Source: Membranipora membranacea (taxonomy: Eukaryota; Bryozoa; Gymnolaemata; Cheilostomatida; Membraniporidae). From it: 64,000 nt of DNA. The position numbers and the translations under genes are program-made. The notes under the pieces are model-generated. The model was not told the DNA's origin, did no database searches, and saw only the letters and a list, made by a program, of their open reading frames with translations. Shown here piece after piece: positions 23,516 to 35,060 of the stretch. Positions within the stretch are counted from its first letter, which is position 1; every line of letters begins with the position of its first letter. The stretch spans positions 13,516,001 through 13,580,000 of the forward strand of contig OU612073.1 of assembly GCA_914767715.1 (NCBI GenBank). The letters run 5' to 3'.

Positions 23516-24136
23516 CTAAATTGAATAAAACATTGAGAGTTAAACGAGGTTGATTGAAACAATGATTTGTGGAGTCGCACCATTCGACCATGTACAGAAA
23601 AAAAGTGTACAACATATTATTTAGATCAGTATCATATTCCGAAATACGCCCATGGTATATTAACAAGGAAATTAAGGTGGTGATAGTATTAAATTGTCAT
23701 GTGTCTTCAAAATGTCCTCGCTGCGATATTGTTTAACTACATACAATGGGGAATAGAATTGGATTGAGCCTATAGTGGCTAGAATGATGCCAATTCGTGA
23801 ATCATTCATCATTCAGTGTAAACGTTTTTTTCTTCATCATTGGAACAAATAATTTTAAATTATGATAGGCCTACAAAGAGTTTACAATATTGATTGCAAT
23901 ATTGACTGATATTTGAAAATACTCTTAGATTGAGATGATATGATACACAGAATAATACTGACATCAACATTATTGTTTTAGTCTCAAACTTGCATTCCAG
24001 AAATAGGATATGTAAAACATGACGTGCAAGGCATCTGTTAATCTGTCTCTGTTGACAACATCATACTTGACTCTTTTCACCACAAATGCTATCCATCTTA
24101 ACAAAACCACAATGAGCACAGATCGATAATTTATTA

Positions 24137-24176
24137 CCAATAAGGACCTAGGATTAGTCCTCCAGTCATATAAAAG
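24137..24176 (+). promoter_or_regulatory. S3 core promoter
   Basis: CCAATAAGGACCTAGGATTAG then TCC, followed by ATATAAAAG, as in S2. It is about 90 bp ahead of the S3 ATG. Confidence 0.7.
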
Positions 24177-24264
24177 TGATGTTACTGACTCGACTGAACA
24201 CAACTTGTTATTTTCCGTGATTGGTAAGAATATATCTGAATTCAAGAATCAGCCTGCATAAAGA

Positions 24265-24923
24265 ATGAGAGGAACTAGACTGATTTTTGTGGTAACTCTT
24301 GTCATCATCTCATCCCTTTGTGACGGAGCTCAGGGTTATCGAACATGTAACCAACCCGATCATGGAAAACCAGGTGAGTTGTGTTAGTGCTTGGAGCATG
24401 ATTTGAGAGCAAATAGTCACCAATATCTGCCGGAATATTAAAGTTGTATAGTTCATTTGATTAAATACATCAGCATCCAAATTTTGCCATATGAATCTTT
24501 CACACATGGATTATTTACGAGAGGCCTCTAAGTGAAGTGAAAAACTCACGTCCATTTATATGGACGTGAGTTTATAGGTGAAGTGAAAGGGAATTTAAAT
24601 TATCTGTATTTTTATCATTTTTAGACATGTTTTGGATGGCTCAAACAGATGACAAATTTATCTCACCCATTGACTGCATTGACGGCTGTCAACAGAATTT
24701 CGGCACTGATGAGATACAGATAGCTGCATACCCGTCTAATGATGAACGTAGGTGTGCCTGCCGGCTCTGTCCAGAGGATTACATGCGTGGTGATAAAGTT
24801 ACCTTATTGTTGAGCCTGATGGGTTGCAGGGATTACAAAAGTTTGATGAGACATACAGATGGATTCTTCTGGTACACAACATATTCCTGCAAGCCTGAGT
24901 TAGATCTCTTCTCCAAAAGCTAA
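24265..24923 (+). CDS. S3: small secreted 8-Cys protein
   Basis: Exons 24265-24373 (signal peptide MRGTRLIFVVTLVIISSLC, mature start YRTCNQPDHGKP) and 24625-24923 (DMFWMAQTDDKFISPIDC to LFSKS). The product is 135 aa with eight cysteines in the family pattern. It differs from S2 at a handful of residues (FDGC/IDGC, RGNKVN/RGDKVT, one extra Met, FSW/FFW), consistent with recent duplication. The 251-nt intron carries a small hairpin insertion absent from S2. It is nested antisense inside R3, so it stays apparently intact within a dead host gene. Confidence 0.85.
24543..24574. repeat. Small hairpin insertion in the S3 intron
   Basis: AAACTCACGTCCAT, loop ttat, then ATGGACGTGAGTTT: a perfect 14-bp inverted repeat. 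The surrounding aagtgaagtgaaa / aggtgaagtgaaa looks like a duplicated flank. S2 has one uninterrupted copy (taagtgaagtgaaaggg), so this is an insertion in S3 after the S2/S3 split. Confidence 0.75.
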
Positions 24924-25932
24924 ATTTTTATTTATTTTTACATAATATTTTTCAATTAATAATTGAGCTTTTCAGCAATGTTTTATGGTAAAAAATCATC
25001 AAACACCAATTTAAATATGAAAAATGAGACTTTCTGCATATTCTTGACTGCAGCACTTGCGAGTGCAATGTAAGTTCATTGCTACTGGGCTCAACTTGTA
25101 TACTTAATGATAGTAAACCAGACAGGATACTGAAGGAGCATTAGATCATCAAAGCATCAGGGAACATCATTATTGTATACAACATAACATTATCATTGTG
25201 TGAAATTAATCCTGTTTGACAGGGGTTTTGGATAATAAAAATTTGGCAAAACCAGATAGATGAAGTTCCGTTCATATCCAGTGTTGATTATAGAGACGTC
25301 CTAATCATGGAGGTGAACACGTGCAGGGAGTAATGCTGTATACTTAAATAAATCGCATGTGACTTACTTCTACCCACATACTATGTTCATAGTTCTGACC
25401 TAATTATTTATGACATCGCCTAACAAGAGTGATTATTGTGGGAAATTCCATCCAGCCTAGAATATCTTGTCAAAAAAGACTGCATTGAGGCGTATTTAAA
25501 ATCATACAGCATGAAGATGAATGATCTATTGATTTCAAATTCTCAATAAAACCTATATTTTGCGTCAGACCAGCTGTGACACACATTTGGACACTGTTAT
25601 TTAACTGAAAATATGATTGGTCTCGGGATTTTATTTGGCGCATATTTGTGTCCTTGACTATGCAGAATGCAATAACCGGGCTGTATCATTGCATATGCAA
25701 ATTGAGTTTTGATCAATCCAGTGTGTACAACTACATATTATCACAGAGTAAGGATTACAGAGGGGACACTTCAATGATAGTTATAGTTACGCCCCTATGA
25801 GGACATTCCCATATGTTACCCTGTACCGCCTCCAATACTACATATTTCCGATGGGGGATAAAGTCTATGGTTAATTTACAAAAGCGAATAAAATGATATG
25901 TAATTGCAATCAGATATTGGTCGCTAACTAAC
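24924..25932. other. S3 3' flank / R3 intron, no gene
   Basis: Near-identical to 7840-8848. No gene seen. Confidence 0.6.
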
Positions 25933-25991
25933 CTTGCACACATGGTTGGGTCAGTCCTTGACTGGCAGGTACTTTATCTCTGCTCCTAGAT
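25933..25991 (-). pseudogene. R3 juxtamembrane exon
   Basis: 59 nt, open, reading SRSRDKVPASQGLTQPCVQ. Splice sites ttctttcag and GTTAGT are conserved with R1. It has one amino-acid change from R1. Confidence 0.65.
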
Positions 25992-28089
25992 CTGAAAGAA
26001 AGTGAAAATTACTGAATGACATCATCAAAATAACTTCAAACAACCTGTGATCATTAGCTTGCACAACCCAGTATTGGACCCAAATTGGAAATACTTGAGC
26101 GTAACATTGATGTCTGCAAATGTAAACCATTTCATTGCGCTCTTCACAGTCTGACCGATCTATATATGCCAAGGCTATATGCCACAGTCGGGCATCTTTA
26201 TTCGTTGAAATTTTGCTGATTTGATTGCTTAAATTATATGGCTAGGAGATTCACTGGAGTAAATAGTGTACATATATGTCTACCAAAGTACTGGACATCC
26301 TGAATTCACTCAATAAATGCATTTACCTTCCTATTAGGCCACTGACAGAATTGGTGGAATGTTTCACCATTTTTTGCCCCCCCCCCCGCCAACTTACTTT
26401 TCAACAAACTATGCAAAAGCTACATTTGAAACTTAATTGTGAAATGGAAGTATATGCTAAATGTCTCTTTTGTGTCTAGCGTCATTCATATTATTTTTTC
26501 TGACTACACAGATAGTCAAATGAAATTGCTTGATTTATTCTAAAATATGTTTACTCACCTCATTATAAAACAGTATGAAATCAGCAACATTGCAGCAACA
26601 GCCATCAAGCTCAGAGTGATTGCAATAATCGATATAATCTTGTATATGAGTTGGAGAGTAAACAACTTTACAATATATATTTGATGGTCTAGGCAAAGCA
26701 GGAGGTACATTGGGATTAATCATACTGGTAATCTTGCATAATTTGCATAAATTGTACAACAAAACTTTCACAAGTTTTCAAGTGTGTTATATAAGAATTT
26801 GATCTCTGCTACCACAATTCTCACATAATTCTGCATCAGCACATTCCATTTCCATATCCAAGAATCACTTCTGTTCCTCTATTTCCCATAAAATCAGGAG
26901 ACATTCGGTATTCATATAAATCAAACAAGAACAAAAGAGAGTTGTAACACCTTTACCTGTCGCTGGTGTTTGAGCGCTTGAGTTAATGGCAACACCATCC
27001 CTAGTACACTCAAGAGGAGGATCCCATTTCTGATCTTGGCAGCGGAATTTTCCGATCTTGTGAAGAAGTTTGAACCCATTCAGACAAGAGGCTGTGTATT
27101 GTAGATGGTCAACATTCTCTAAGGTTGTCTTGTTGAAGTGTCTGATGTTGGTTTCGCATGACTGTACAATAAAAATATATGCATATACTTATATACATTG
27201 GGGGCAATTGTTGCTGAACCGGCCATGCGAAGGTTGTACTAGAGAAGGCCTCTAAGCAGCGCTTGACACATGGCTAGCTGAAGGCCTGTGTACTGGGCAG
27301 TGGTATGCACACTACTGTATCTTGTATGACACATGATGTATGATGTATGTATGAAAAGAATGGTGATGATACAAAGGGTCTGTTAGACATCTTAATAGTC
27401 CTGTGGCAGCCTGTGCAAAATATGGCTTGAAATGCAACTTAATTTATGTTTTTGGGTGGATAGGGTTTGACAGTTGTTTCTGGTGGAGTTTTTCTTGCTG
27501 ATAGCAATGGTGATATTGTACCTGACACCTAGTTGCACAATAGGCAGCTAACTGTCAAAAACGCTGCCGGCAAAACGGAAAGTGATAAAAAAAATGATGA
27601 CTTGATGAAAATCTGAAAGAGCATTAGTGGGATTTGGGTCTGCTGTCATAAATAGCCAACAACAGTCATAATACCCCCTTATCTCACCTGTATATAACCA
27701 TCATTAAAACAAAACCACTTTTTCTGCTTTGCTGCCTCCTTAACAACGAATGTTTGTATAGACCTGATTTTTCTATGGTGGTATTTTAGTGACACCAACG
27801 AGGCGGTAGAAAAATTGCAAAAGTGCACTCGATTTAATGGTGATTATATACAGGTGGTATAAGGGGGTATTGCAACTGTTTTGGCCGCTCCCATGCTCTT
27901 TCAGATTTTGGATGTTCAGGAACCATATCACCATATTTTGATCACTCCCCTTTTGCTGGCAGCGTTTTTGGTAATAACCGCTTGTTGTGCAACTTAGTTA
28001 AGATCAGCGTGAAAAACTCTACCAAAATCAATCATCAAACCCTATCCACCCAAAATCGTAGATGGAAGTGACTATAACTTTATCAAAAG

Positions 28090-28333
28090 TGTGATCTGTG
28101 CTAATATGCTAGTAAATTGTAGTTATGTTCCCTTTTATTTTATGTTGAGATATCCCATAATCCCATGGTCAAGTCATGTGACAGGTAGTTTTCGGTTTCT
28201 TTGATAAAGTTTGAGTTGTTGTTTTGCAATTGTAGTGTGGAGAGGATTTTTCTACTGTCTTAGTTAGGCTTTGCAGTTCATTAGAATACAACATTCAGTA
28301 TCTTACATATAACTCAGTGTGTCATATTCTACA
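28090..28333 (+). repeat. 5' LTR
   Basis: Begins TGTGATCTGTGCTAATATGC, ends GTGTCATATTCTACA, 244 bp. No substitution relative to the 3' LTR was found by eye. Confidence 0.9.
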
Positions 28334-28349
28334 AGCTATTTCGGCTATC

Positions 28350-30517
28350 ATGGTATCCAAGGCTATAAGGTTTTCTGATATCATCAAGAGTTATGAGGAC
28401 CAGAAGACAAGTGGTGAGTTCTTTGTTTGGATAGAGAAGCTAGAGCTGGTGGCACAGTTGCAAGGGTTGACAGATCTGCCTAAGTTTGTGCCATTGTTCT
28501 TGTCAGGTCCTGCCTTTTCTGTGTATCAACAGTTGAGTGATGAAACTAAGAATGATTATGATTTGTTAAAAGCTGAGTTATCCACTGCTTTCAGCATTGA
28601 TCCATTTACGGCGTTGATGTTGCTGTATGTCAGGATAAGTTGCGCAAATGGCGCAGATTTGGCTCAAACTGTTCTATGCTTGATCTCAAAAAGGCATACC
28701 TGCAGTTGTATGTTGATGATGAGCTGCTGAAGTTCCAGGCGGTTCGTTATAAGAACAAAATGTATGTCATGACACGGATGGGTTTCGGTTTGAATGTTGC
28801 ACCGAAAATAATGTCAAAGGTTCTTGGTAAGGTTCTGTCAATGGATAGTGCAGTTGAACACGGTACTGATCACTACATAGACGATATCATAGTGGATGAG
28901 GACAGAGTATCGGTGGATTGTGTGAGAGCCCATCTTCGAAAGTATGGCTTGGTGACAAAGGAACCTGAGAGAATGTGTGATGCTAGGGTGCTTGGCTTGC
29001 GTGTAAAGCTTACTGAGAGTGATGAGTTGGTCTGGGGTAGGGACAATGAGTACGGTGACATAGCTGATGTAGTGACTAAACGAGAGTTGTTCTCGGTGTG
29101 TGGTCACCTCACTGGGCATTATCCTTTAGGTGGATGGCTACGAGTGGCATGCAGCTTTATGAAGAGACAGGCAAGTGATTGTGACTGGGATGAGAAGGTT
29201 CCCACTCGCGTAAAGGAGATGTTGCTTGAAACTCAGGCAATGCTAGCCAAAAGAGACCCTGTTTGTGGAGTATGGTCTGTGCCTTGTACTGAGGAAGGAG
29301 TGATATGGTGTGATGCAAGCAGCCTAGCTGTCGGAGTGATAGTTAGGATAGGTGGTGTGATGGTAGAGGATGGCTGTTGGTTGAGGAAAGATGATGGCAA
29401 TCATATCAATGTTGCTGAGTTAGAGGCAGTAGTCAGGGGTTTGAGCTGTGGTATAAAATGGGAGTTGAAGTCTATGAAAGTTATGACAGATTCTGCTACT
29501 GTGTATGGCTGGGTGAAATCGGTGATAAATGACAGCAAGCGTCCTAAGGTCGGAGGTCTTGGTGAGCTGCTTACTAGGAGGAGGTTGAGTATGATCGTTG
29601 AGCTAATCGAGTTGTATGACTTACATGTCGAGGTGGTATTGGTCAAGTCAGAGGCTAATCTAGCTGATGCACTTACAAGGGTTCCTAAGAAGTGGCTCAA
29701 ACCTCTAGCTCAGGTTGTATCGGTCGGCTGTGTTGGCGGATACTCTATTGAGGCTGTGCGTGATCTTCATGATACTAACCACCTGGGGGTGGAAAGGACC
29801 TTTTATCTTTCCAGGTGTAAGTGGGGCGATGCAGTACAAAAAGATGATGTGGTCCAAGCGGTGAAGGAATGCCATGTCTGCAGACGTGTTGATCCAGCAC
29901 CAGTAAGATGGGAACATGGTGAGCTTTCGGTTGATGAGACATGGTTCAGACTAGCATCAGACATCACTCATTATGGAGGCAGTCGGTACTTGACCCTAAT
30001 AGACTGTGGACCTGGCAGATTCTCTATATGGCGACAGCTCACCAATGAGACGACCGAAGCTGTCATAAAACTGCTAGGACAAATCTTCAATGAGCGTGGA
30101 CCTCCTAAAGAACTGTTAACTGATAATGGACCATGTTATGTGAGCGAGAGGTTCCACGGATTTATGGCTAAATGGCACGTGGACCATATATTCAGTTGTG
30201 CCTACAAGAAGCAAGGAAACGGCATAGTAGAGCAGCAACATAGAACAATCAAGAGAATGGTTGCTCGCTCCGGTGGCTCAGTACAGGATATGGTGTACTG
30301 GTACAACTTTTCAGCAAAAGTTGGTGGTAGCACGCCGGCGGAATCTATCTACCAATACGGCGGTCAGTCATTGCCAGATGGGACAGGGAACTCATTCCGT
30401 CGACAGAGAGACACTCATCTCAATCCATTCAGTGTCGGAGACAGTGTGTATGTAAAACCTCCTGGTGCCCGCTGCACGACTACATGGCCAACTGGGGAGG
30501 TAACCGCTATCATCTAA
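28350..30517 (+). pseudogene. gag remnant and pol (RT, RNase H, integrase) of the LTR element
   Basis: 28350-~28650 encodes a gag-like start (MVSKAIRFSDIIKSYEDQ, GEFFVWIEKLELVAQLQG). The pol frame (from about 28640) has RT motifs LDLKKAYLQ, MGFGLNVAPK and the catalytic YIDDIIV. Next is RNase H with IWCDASS, NVAELEAV and MTDSATV, then LADALTRVP. The integrase has a zinc-binding HDTNHLG...CHVC motif and a catalytic core with DITHYGG, LTDNGPCYV and GIVEQQHRTIKR (D, D, E). A TAA at 30515-30517 is followed by about 90 further open codons in the same frame (SDLRLCQHFSPSNEE to FGNNIYDT). So this copy carries a nonsense codon as well as the 5' deletion. It is probably defective and depends on a full-length relative. 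Confidence 0.88.
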
Positions 30518-30824
30518 AACACTGCCGTTAAGGTTGGTAGCACACCCAGACATGTCAGTGACCTAAGGCTATGCCAGCATTTCTCTCCATCCAATGAAGA
30601 GAATGGACAATCAATTCAAGGCGCTATTGACTACGAGCTAGTTGACCTTAGTGGGGAGGATGCATCTGATGACGATGCGGGACAACATGGAAGTGTTAGT
30701 GATGCCAGTGACAATGAGAGTGTCGGAGAGCAAGATCAAGCCAGGGCCCGTAATCCCCCTCAGCGATTCGGTAACAATATTTATGACACCTGATCCGAAG
30801 TATGATCTTGAGATCATGGGGAGG

Positions 30825-31068
30825 TGTGATCTGTGCTAATATGCTAGTAAATTGTAGTTATGTTCCCTTTTATTTTATGTTGAGATATCCCATAATCCCA
30901 TGGTCAAGTCATGTGACAGGTAGTTTTCGGTTTCTTTGATAAAGTTTGAGTTGTTGTTTTGCAATTGTAGTGTGGAGAGGATTTTTCTACTGTCTTAGTT
31001 AGGCTTTGCAGTTCATTAGAATACAACATTCAGTATCTTACATATAACTCAGTGTGTCATATTCTACA
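30825..31068 (+). repeat. 3' LTR
   Basis: Same length and sequence as 28090-28333, followed by AAAAG. Confidence 0.9.
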
Positions 31069-31679
31069 AAAAGTTGCTGTATTTATTACACAGTCAAATT
31101 GCGATGCAGACATGCCTTCTTGTGATGGGCCATGATCCCATTTGTATTTAACCTGAAGACTGATTTCCAACATTTTTTTGAATTTCCATCCTCAAAGCTA
31201 AACACCATTTTGTTGTCATGTTGGGTTAGGAGGCATAGGCTAAGGGTTATCTGGGTTGTTAAAATAAGTTATATTATATAGATTTACCTAGATAACTCGT
31301 AGCCCATGTCTTCTAGCACTATATGGCAACAAAATGGTGTATAGCTTAGAGATCGTCTTGAAAAAAAAAATCAGATTTAATTAGTGCCCATCATCCTAGG
31401 TAGTTGTGTCTTTAAAAAAAGTGCCACTGTTATTTATGGAGACAATGTTCCTCGATTAATAAAAAACCACAGGTACTATAACTATCTTTAAATGTCTTCT
31501 CTGTATATTCCTACTCTGTGATAATAATAAGAGCATCATCACATACCTGAGTACCTAATGTGGATCATCTCATCTTGGAGATCGTATCCTTGTAAGGTCT
31601 GATACAGCAGTATAATCTCACTAGAGCCGGAGAGTGTCAGTGGTAATTTTCTGTCATTTGGATTTCTCAAGTCTTTTAA

Positions 31680-33279
31680 AGGATAACGGACACCTTGGAG
31701 GTTCTGGACTTTACAGGGGTAAAAAAATATGAAAAAAATGATGAAAAATAGCATTTTTTTGGATGTAGCACCAGTTTCTGAGTTGGCCACAAACTGAAAA
31801 CCTGCTGAATACAGCACATTTTAAAATTAAATTGGAAGTTGCCCTCTCAGTCAAGAGCCAGCTCAGTCATGATTCAAGTCTGAGGGCCAACTTGATAACC
31901 ATGAATGAGTTTGCCAGCTATTGTGATGCTCTCGCTAATAAATATCAATGTTTGTAAAACAAACATTAGATTGTGGTTAGGTAACTATTCCAATTAATCC
32001 TACATCAAAGGACCCAATTCAATAGCCCGATCTTCATTGTATACACTGTAGAACATCATTGTATACACCGATCATCATTGCAAACTGGTGTTATCGTTGG
32101 TTAGCTAGAATGAACATGCCGGACCGCTGAATAACTCGAGGCAAAATCAGCTGAAGGAAACAATAGTGGGATGATTATGATGTTTTGAGGTTTACATATT
32201 ATGAGCTTTGGTATGGGCCACTGTCATGAGCAATGTAGAATGATCTGAGGACCACCGCTCTATAGTCTCATTTGCCTTGTAAATTTTGCCCTGAACGCAC
32301 ATAAAATTAGTAATGGGACCATCTAGAATTTGCATGCTCTGTCCAGGATTCCCGGCATACCCTTGGCCACAAGATCCAGAGTATGGCAATGGACTGCTTT
32401 TGTTTACACAAATTTTCCTGCTAAGAAAATACAGGAAAGAGCATATTTGTGTCATCGTCATTTTAAAATATTGCCATTCTCATAATTAATGTCCTCCTCT
32501 GCTGAAAAATAATCTTCTTCACTGTCCTCAGAGTCTGATGGAATGTTATAGTTAGCAGCCATTTGTTGAGAATTCCGCCCAGCAAGTGTGTGTGGCATAA
32601 GTGCACCCAATTTATGAAATAGAAATGAATCGCCAAACAAATTTCTGGTCATAGTCATCAGTCAGCTGTTTATTTTGTTATGTTTAGTAAATCTGCCCTC
32701 ACTGGGCTTCACTGAGAAGGCAGAGATCAAAGGGCCAGGCTTCAAATGTGGTCTCTTTGAACAATCACCCTTTACAATTGCTGTTTGCTATGTACTGTGA
32801 TGTTGTAACAATGAATGATGTTATACCAGAGACTATAGATATCTATAGTCTCTGGTTGTACCATCATTGACTTTAGAATATTTTTCTATTTTTTTCTGTA
32901 TGCCCATTGAATGAATCACACTTGTGATGGAATGCCCATAATGACAACACGTAAAATACATCAACTGGGGTTAAGCGTGCCTTTGTTTACATAGTCATAG
33001 TAATCAATGTGAATCATAAACATTTAGATGGGGGTGTGTATTTGAGAATTCAGGAAATGAGGCTACTGCTCATAAGGGATTTACTAGATGAGTTGTCTTC
33101 TCTAAGATCTGTGAGGGGAGACAATATGAGTATATGAGAGTATATGAGAAGAATTTTGCTCCCTCAATGGCTTATTCCTTGAAATGAGGCCACAGTCTAA
33201 TTTAGACCTTGCCAGTGTTATCTTAGTTAGACTAAGAGCTTCAAAACGATACCAAAACCTCCAAGGTGTCAGTAATCCT
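31680..33279. mobile_element. 1.6-kb TTAA-flanked element inside an R3 exon
   Basis: Exactly 1600 bp with imperfect terminal inverted repeats (AGGATAACGGACACCTTGGA and its partner AGGATTACTGACACCTTGGA), flanked by TTAA at 31676-31679 and 33280-33283. R1 has the uninterrupted site at about 11635. A TTAA duplication is the piggyBac hallmark, but AGG ends are not the usual CCC/CCY. Two minus-strand frames at 32458-32658 (MAANYNIPSDSEDSEEDYF) and 32192-32461 are short. The acidic first one is faintly like a piggyBac transposase N-terminus. The element is non-autonomous. Confidence 0.75.
32825..32856. repeat. Perfect 32-bp palindrome
   Basis: The left half is ACCAGAGACTATAGAT, followed at once by its exact reverse complement. 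It lies inside the TTAA element. A related half (ctatatctatagtctctgg) lies at about 20803-20821, next to the TACGGG array. Confidence 0.9.
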
Positions 33280-33559
33280 TTAAGTAACTTTCGTTGTAGA
33301 TGTTTAGTTTCTGGAAGTTCGGGAGGATCGCATCTAACTGATATACGTCTAACGTCACAGTCGCTGCCAGTGGCAGATTGGCAAGTATTGCTTTTTTGAG
33401 ACTGTTTGATGTGACATTTCCTTCAACGGTTGAATCGTTGGTGATGAATCCATCAGGGGTAATACTGGTATCAATCTTATCTTCTGGGTTGGACATCATA
33501 AACGGAAAGACAGGATGAACTGAAAGAAAGTTTTTATGAAATGTAAATGGTTGAGCTAT

Positions 33560-33895
33560 CAATGAAAAGGAGCTTTGATAGCGCATATGAACACATCATT
33601 GGCTATCAAGCGAGAGGTCCCGGGTTCGATTCCTCCTCTCATCTCGAGGGATTTACCCTGGCTTCTTCCTACTCATCAACCACAATACTCAGAACAACTT
33701 CAATCCGACAGCTCTAGCAAAATTATTCATAATATCTATAACTCAGAAAACTCTCATAATCACAACACTCACAGATGGAACATGCTCAACCTTCTAATAT
33801 CAAGGATGTTTTCTATCAATAACGATCCAAATTGTCTGGGGCTTGGAAGACTAGAGGTGTCAATCACTTGTTCTCTGGAGAGTACAGTCTAATAC
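33560..33895 (+). mobile_element. tRNA-derived SINE-like element in R3 intron
   Basis: Copy of 11905-12245 at the same intron position, with B box GGTTCGATTCC. It was inherited through the R1/R3 duplication. Confidence 0.45.
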
Positions 33896-34315
33896 CAATA
33901 CCCTCCGTCCACATAAGACAAGATATTTAAATTTACTCAAAGTTTATCATTTCAGGCCAAGTTAATAAGAGTAAGTAAAGAATTGAGAGTGTAAGATATG
34001 TATAGCACAAAAGCTAAGAACCAAAAAGGTGTTGAAATTCTTGGTCTACATATATGTTTATGTAACCAATAAACAGTAAAAAGTTTACCTGCAAAAATGA
34101 TGTGAAATCCAGCCTGATCTATTTCTACAATCTGTATAAGTAGATCAACTTCCCCTCTGAACTATTCTATCTGTTGTGGGCATGATCCATTCTCTATATT
34201 ACTTGTTATTGTTCTGTTCAAGAGGCAGCGACTGCTGTCATTACTCTGGTAACTGAACACAAGTACGCAGCTGACACAAGACCAAATAATCCGGATCTTT
34301 CGCATATCCACCTTC

Positions 34316-35060
34316 CTCAAAAATTGATCTCAATGCATAGAAAATGAACTGTAACCCATTGAGATATCATCCCCATCTTTTAACGGCCTGAATTTCAGGT
34401 TTTTTCAATTTTAGAAAACGCGGAAAATCGTTTTTCACCTTGAATTTGTTGATGATGCTAAAAAAAACTACTGGAAAGACATTGACACATCACCACTGTA
34501 TCATATGAGTGTTTTTGGTAAAAATATTGGTAAAAATATTGGTAAAAAATTGGTAAAAAATTTGGTAAAAATTGAAAAAAATTTTTTTTTTGGAAAATGC
34601 GGAAAATATTTTTTTCCTCAAAAATTGAGCTCAATGCATAGAAAAAGAACTGTAATCCATTAAGATATCATCCCCATCTTCCAAAGGCCTGAATTTCAGG
34701 TTTTTTCATTTTTTGAAAACGCGGAAAACGATTTTCCGCCGTTTCTAAAAATGAAAAAACCTGAAATTCGGGCCGTTAAGTGATGGGGATGATATCTTAA
34801 TGGGTTACAGTTCATTTTCTATGCATTGAGATCAATTTTTGAGGAAAAAAATATTTTCCGCATTTTCCAAAAAAATATTTTTTCAATTGATTTTTACCAA
34901 AAACACTCATATGATACAGTGGTGATGTCTCAATGTCTTTCCAGTAGTTTTTTTTTGCATCATCAACAAATTCAAGGTGAAAAACGACTTTCCGCATTTT
35001 CGAAAACGCGTAAAAAAAGATTTTCCGCGATGAAACTTATTTTCCGCCTTTCCGCGTTTT
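34316..35060. repeat. Nested foldback element upstream of R3
   Basis: It contains an inner inverted repeat (~34620-34850, ctcaaaaattgagctcaatg to cattgagatcaatttttgag). It also has an outer inverted pair: 34425-34535 (caccttgaatttgttgatga...) against 34885-34985 (...tcatcaacaaattcaaggtg). Several short GCGGAAAA / TTTTCCGC motifs occur throughout. At R1 the related element has lost the outer left part and received a MITE. No coding. Confidence 0.75.

Larger units (their letters stand above)
28090..31068 (+). mobile_element. Gypsy-like LTR retrotransposon, young, internally deleted
   Basis: LTRs at 28090-28333 and 30825-31068 (244 bp each, TGTGATC...TTCTACA) look identical by eye. They are flanked by a 5-bp duplication AAAAG (28085-28089 and 31069-31073). 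A purine tract (gatcatggggagg) precedes the 3' LTR. Inside are a short gag-like N-terminus from 28350 and a pol frame to 30517. The gag/RT junction near 28650 changes frame, and protease plus the start of RT are absent, so a deletion is likely. It sits in an R3 intron; R1 has the approximate empty site near 11030. No primer-binding site was recognised after the 5' LTR. Confidence 0.9.
22843..34314 (-). pseudogene. R3: type-1 sushi receptor, heavily disrupted
   Basis: Minus-strand remnants, N to C: cysteine-rich exon 34089-~34314 with an in-frame TAG (QQIE-stop-FRGE; R1 reads QQREYFRAE); cysteine-free exon split into 33284-33519 and 31547-31679 by a 1.6-kb TTAA-flanked insertion; sushi exon 26957-~27167 with four cysteines but its acceptor changed from TATAG to TATTG; membrane-span exon 26559-26688, open (DHQIYIVKLF...SLMAVAAMLLISYC); juxtamembrane exon 25933-25991, open; tail 22843-23515 with a frameshift. 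A 3-kb LTR element sits in the sushi/cysteine-free intron. S3 is nested on the other strand in the tail intron. R1 and R3 share the truncated first exon, so they duplicated after that lesion. Confidence 0.85.

Noticed and set aside
28838-29917. Minus-strand frames inside the LTR element
   Set aside because: Shadows of the pol gene on the other strand.
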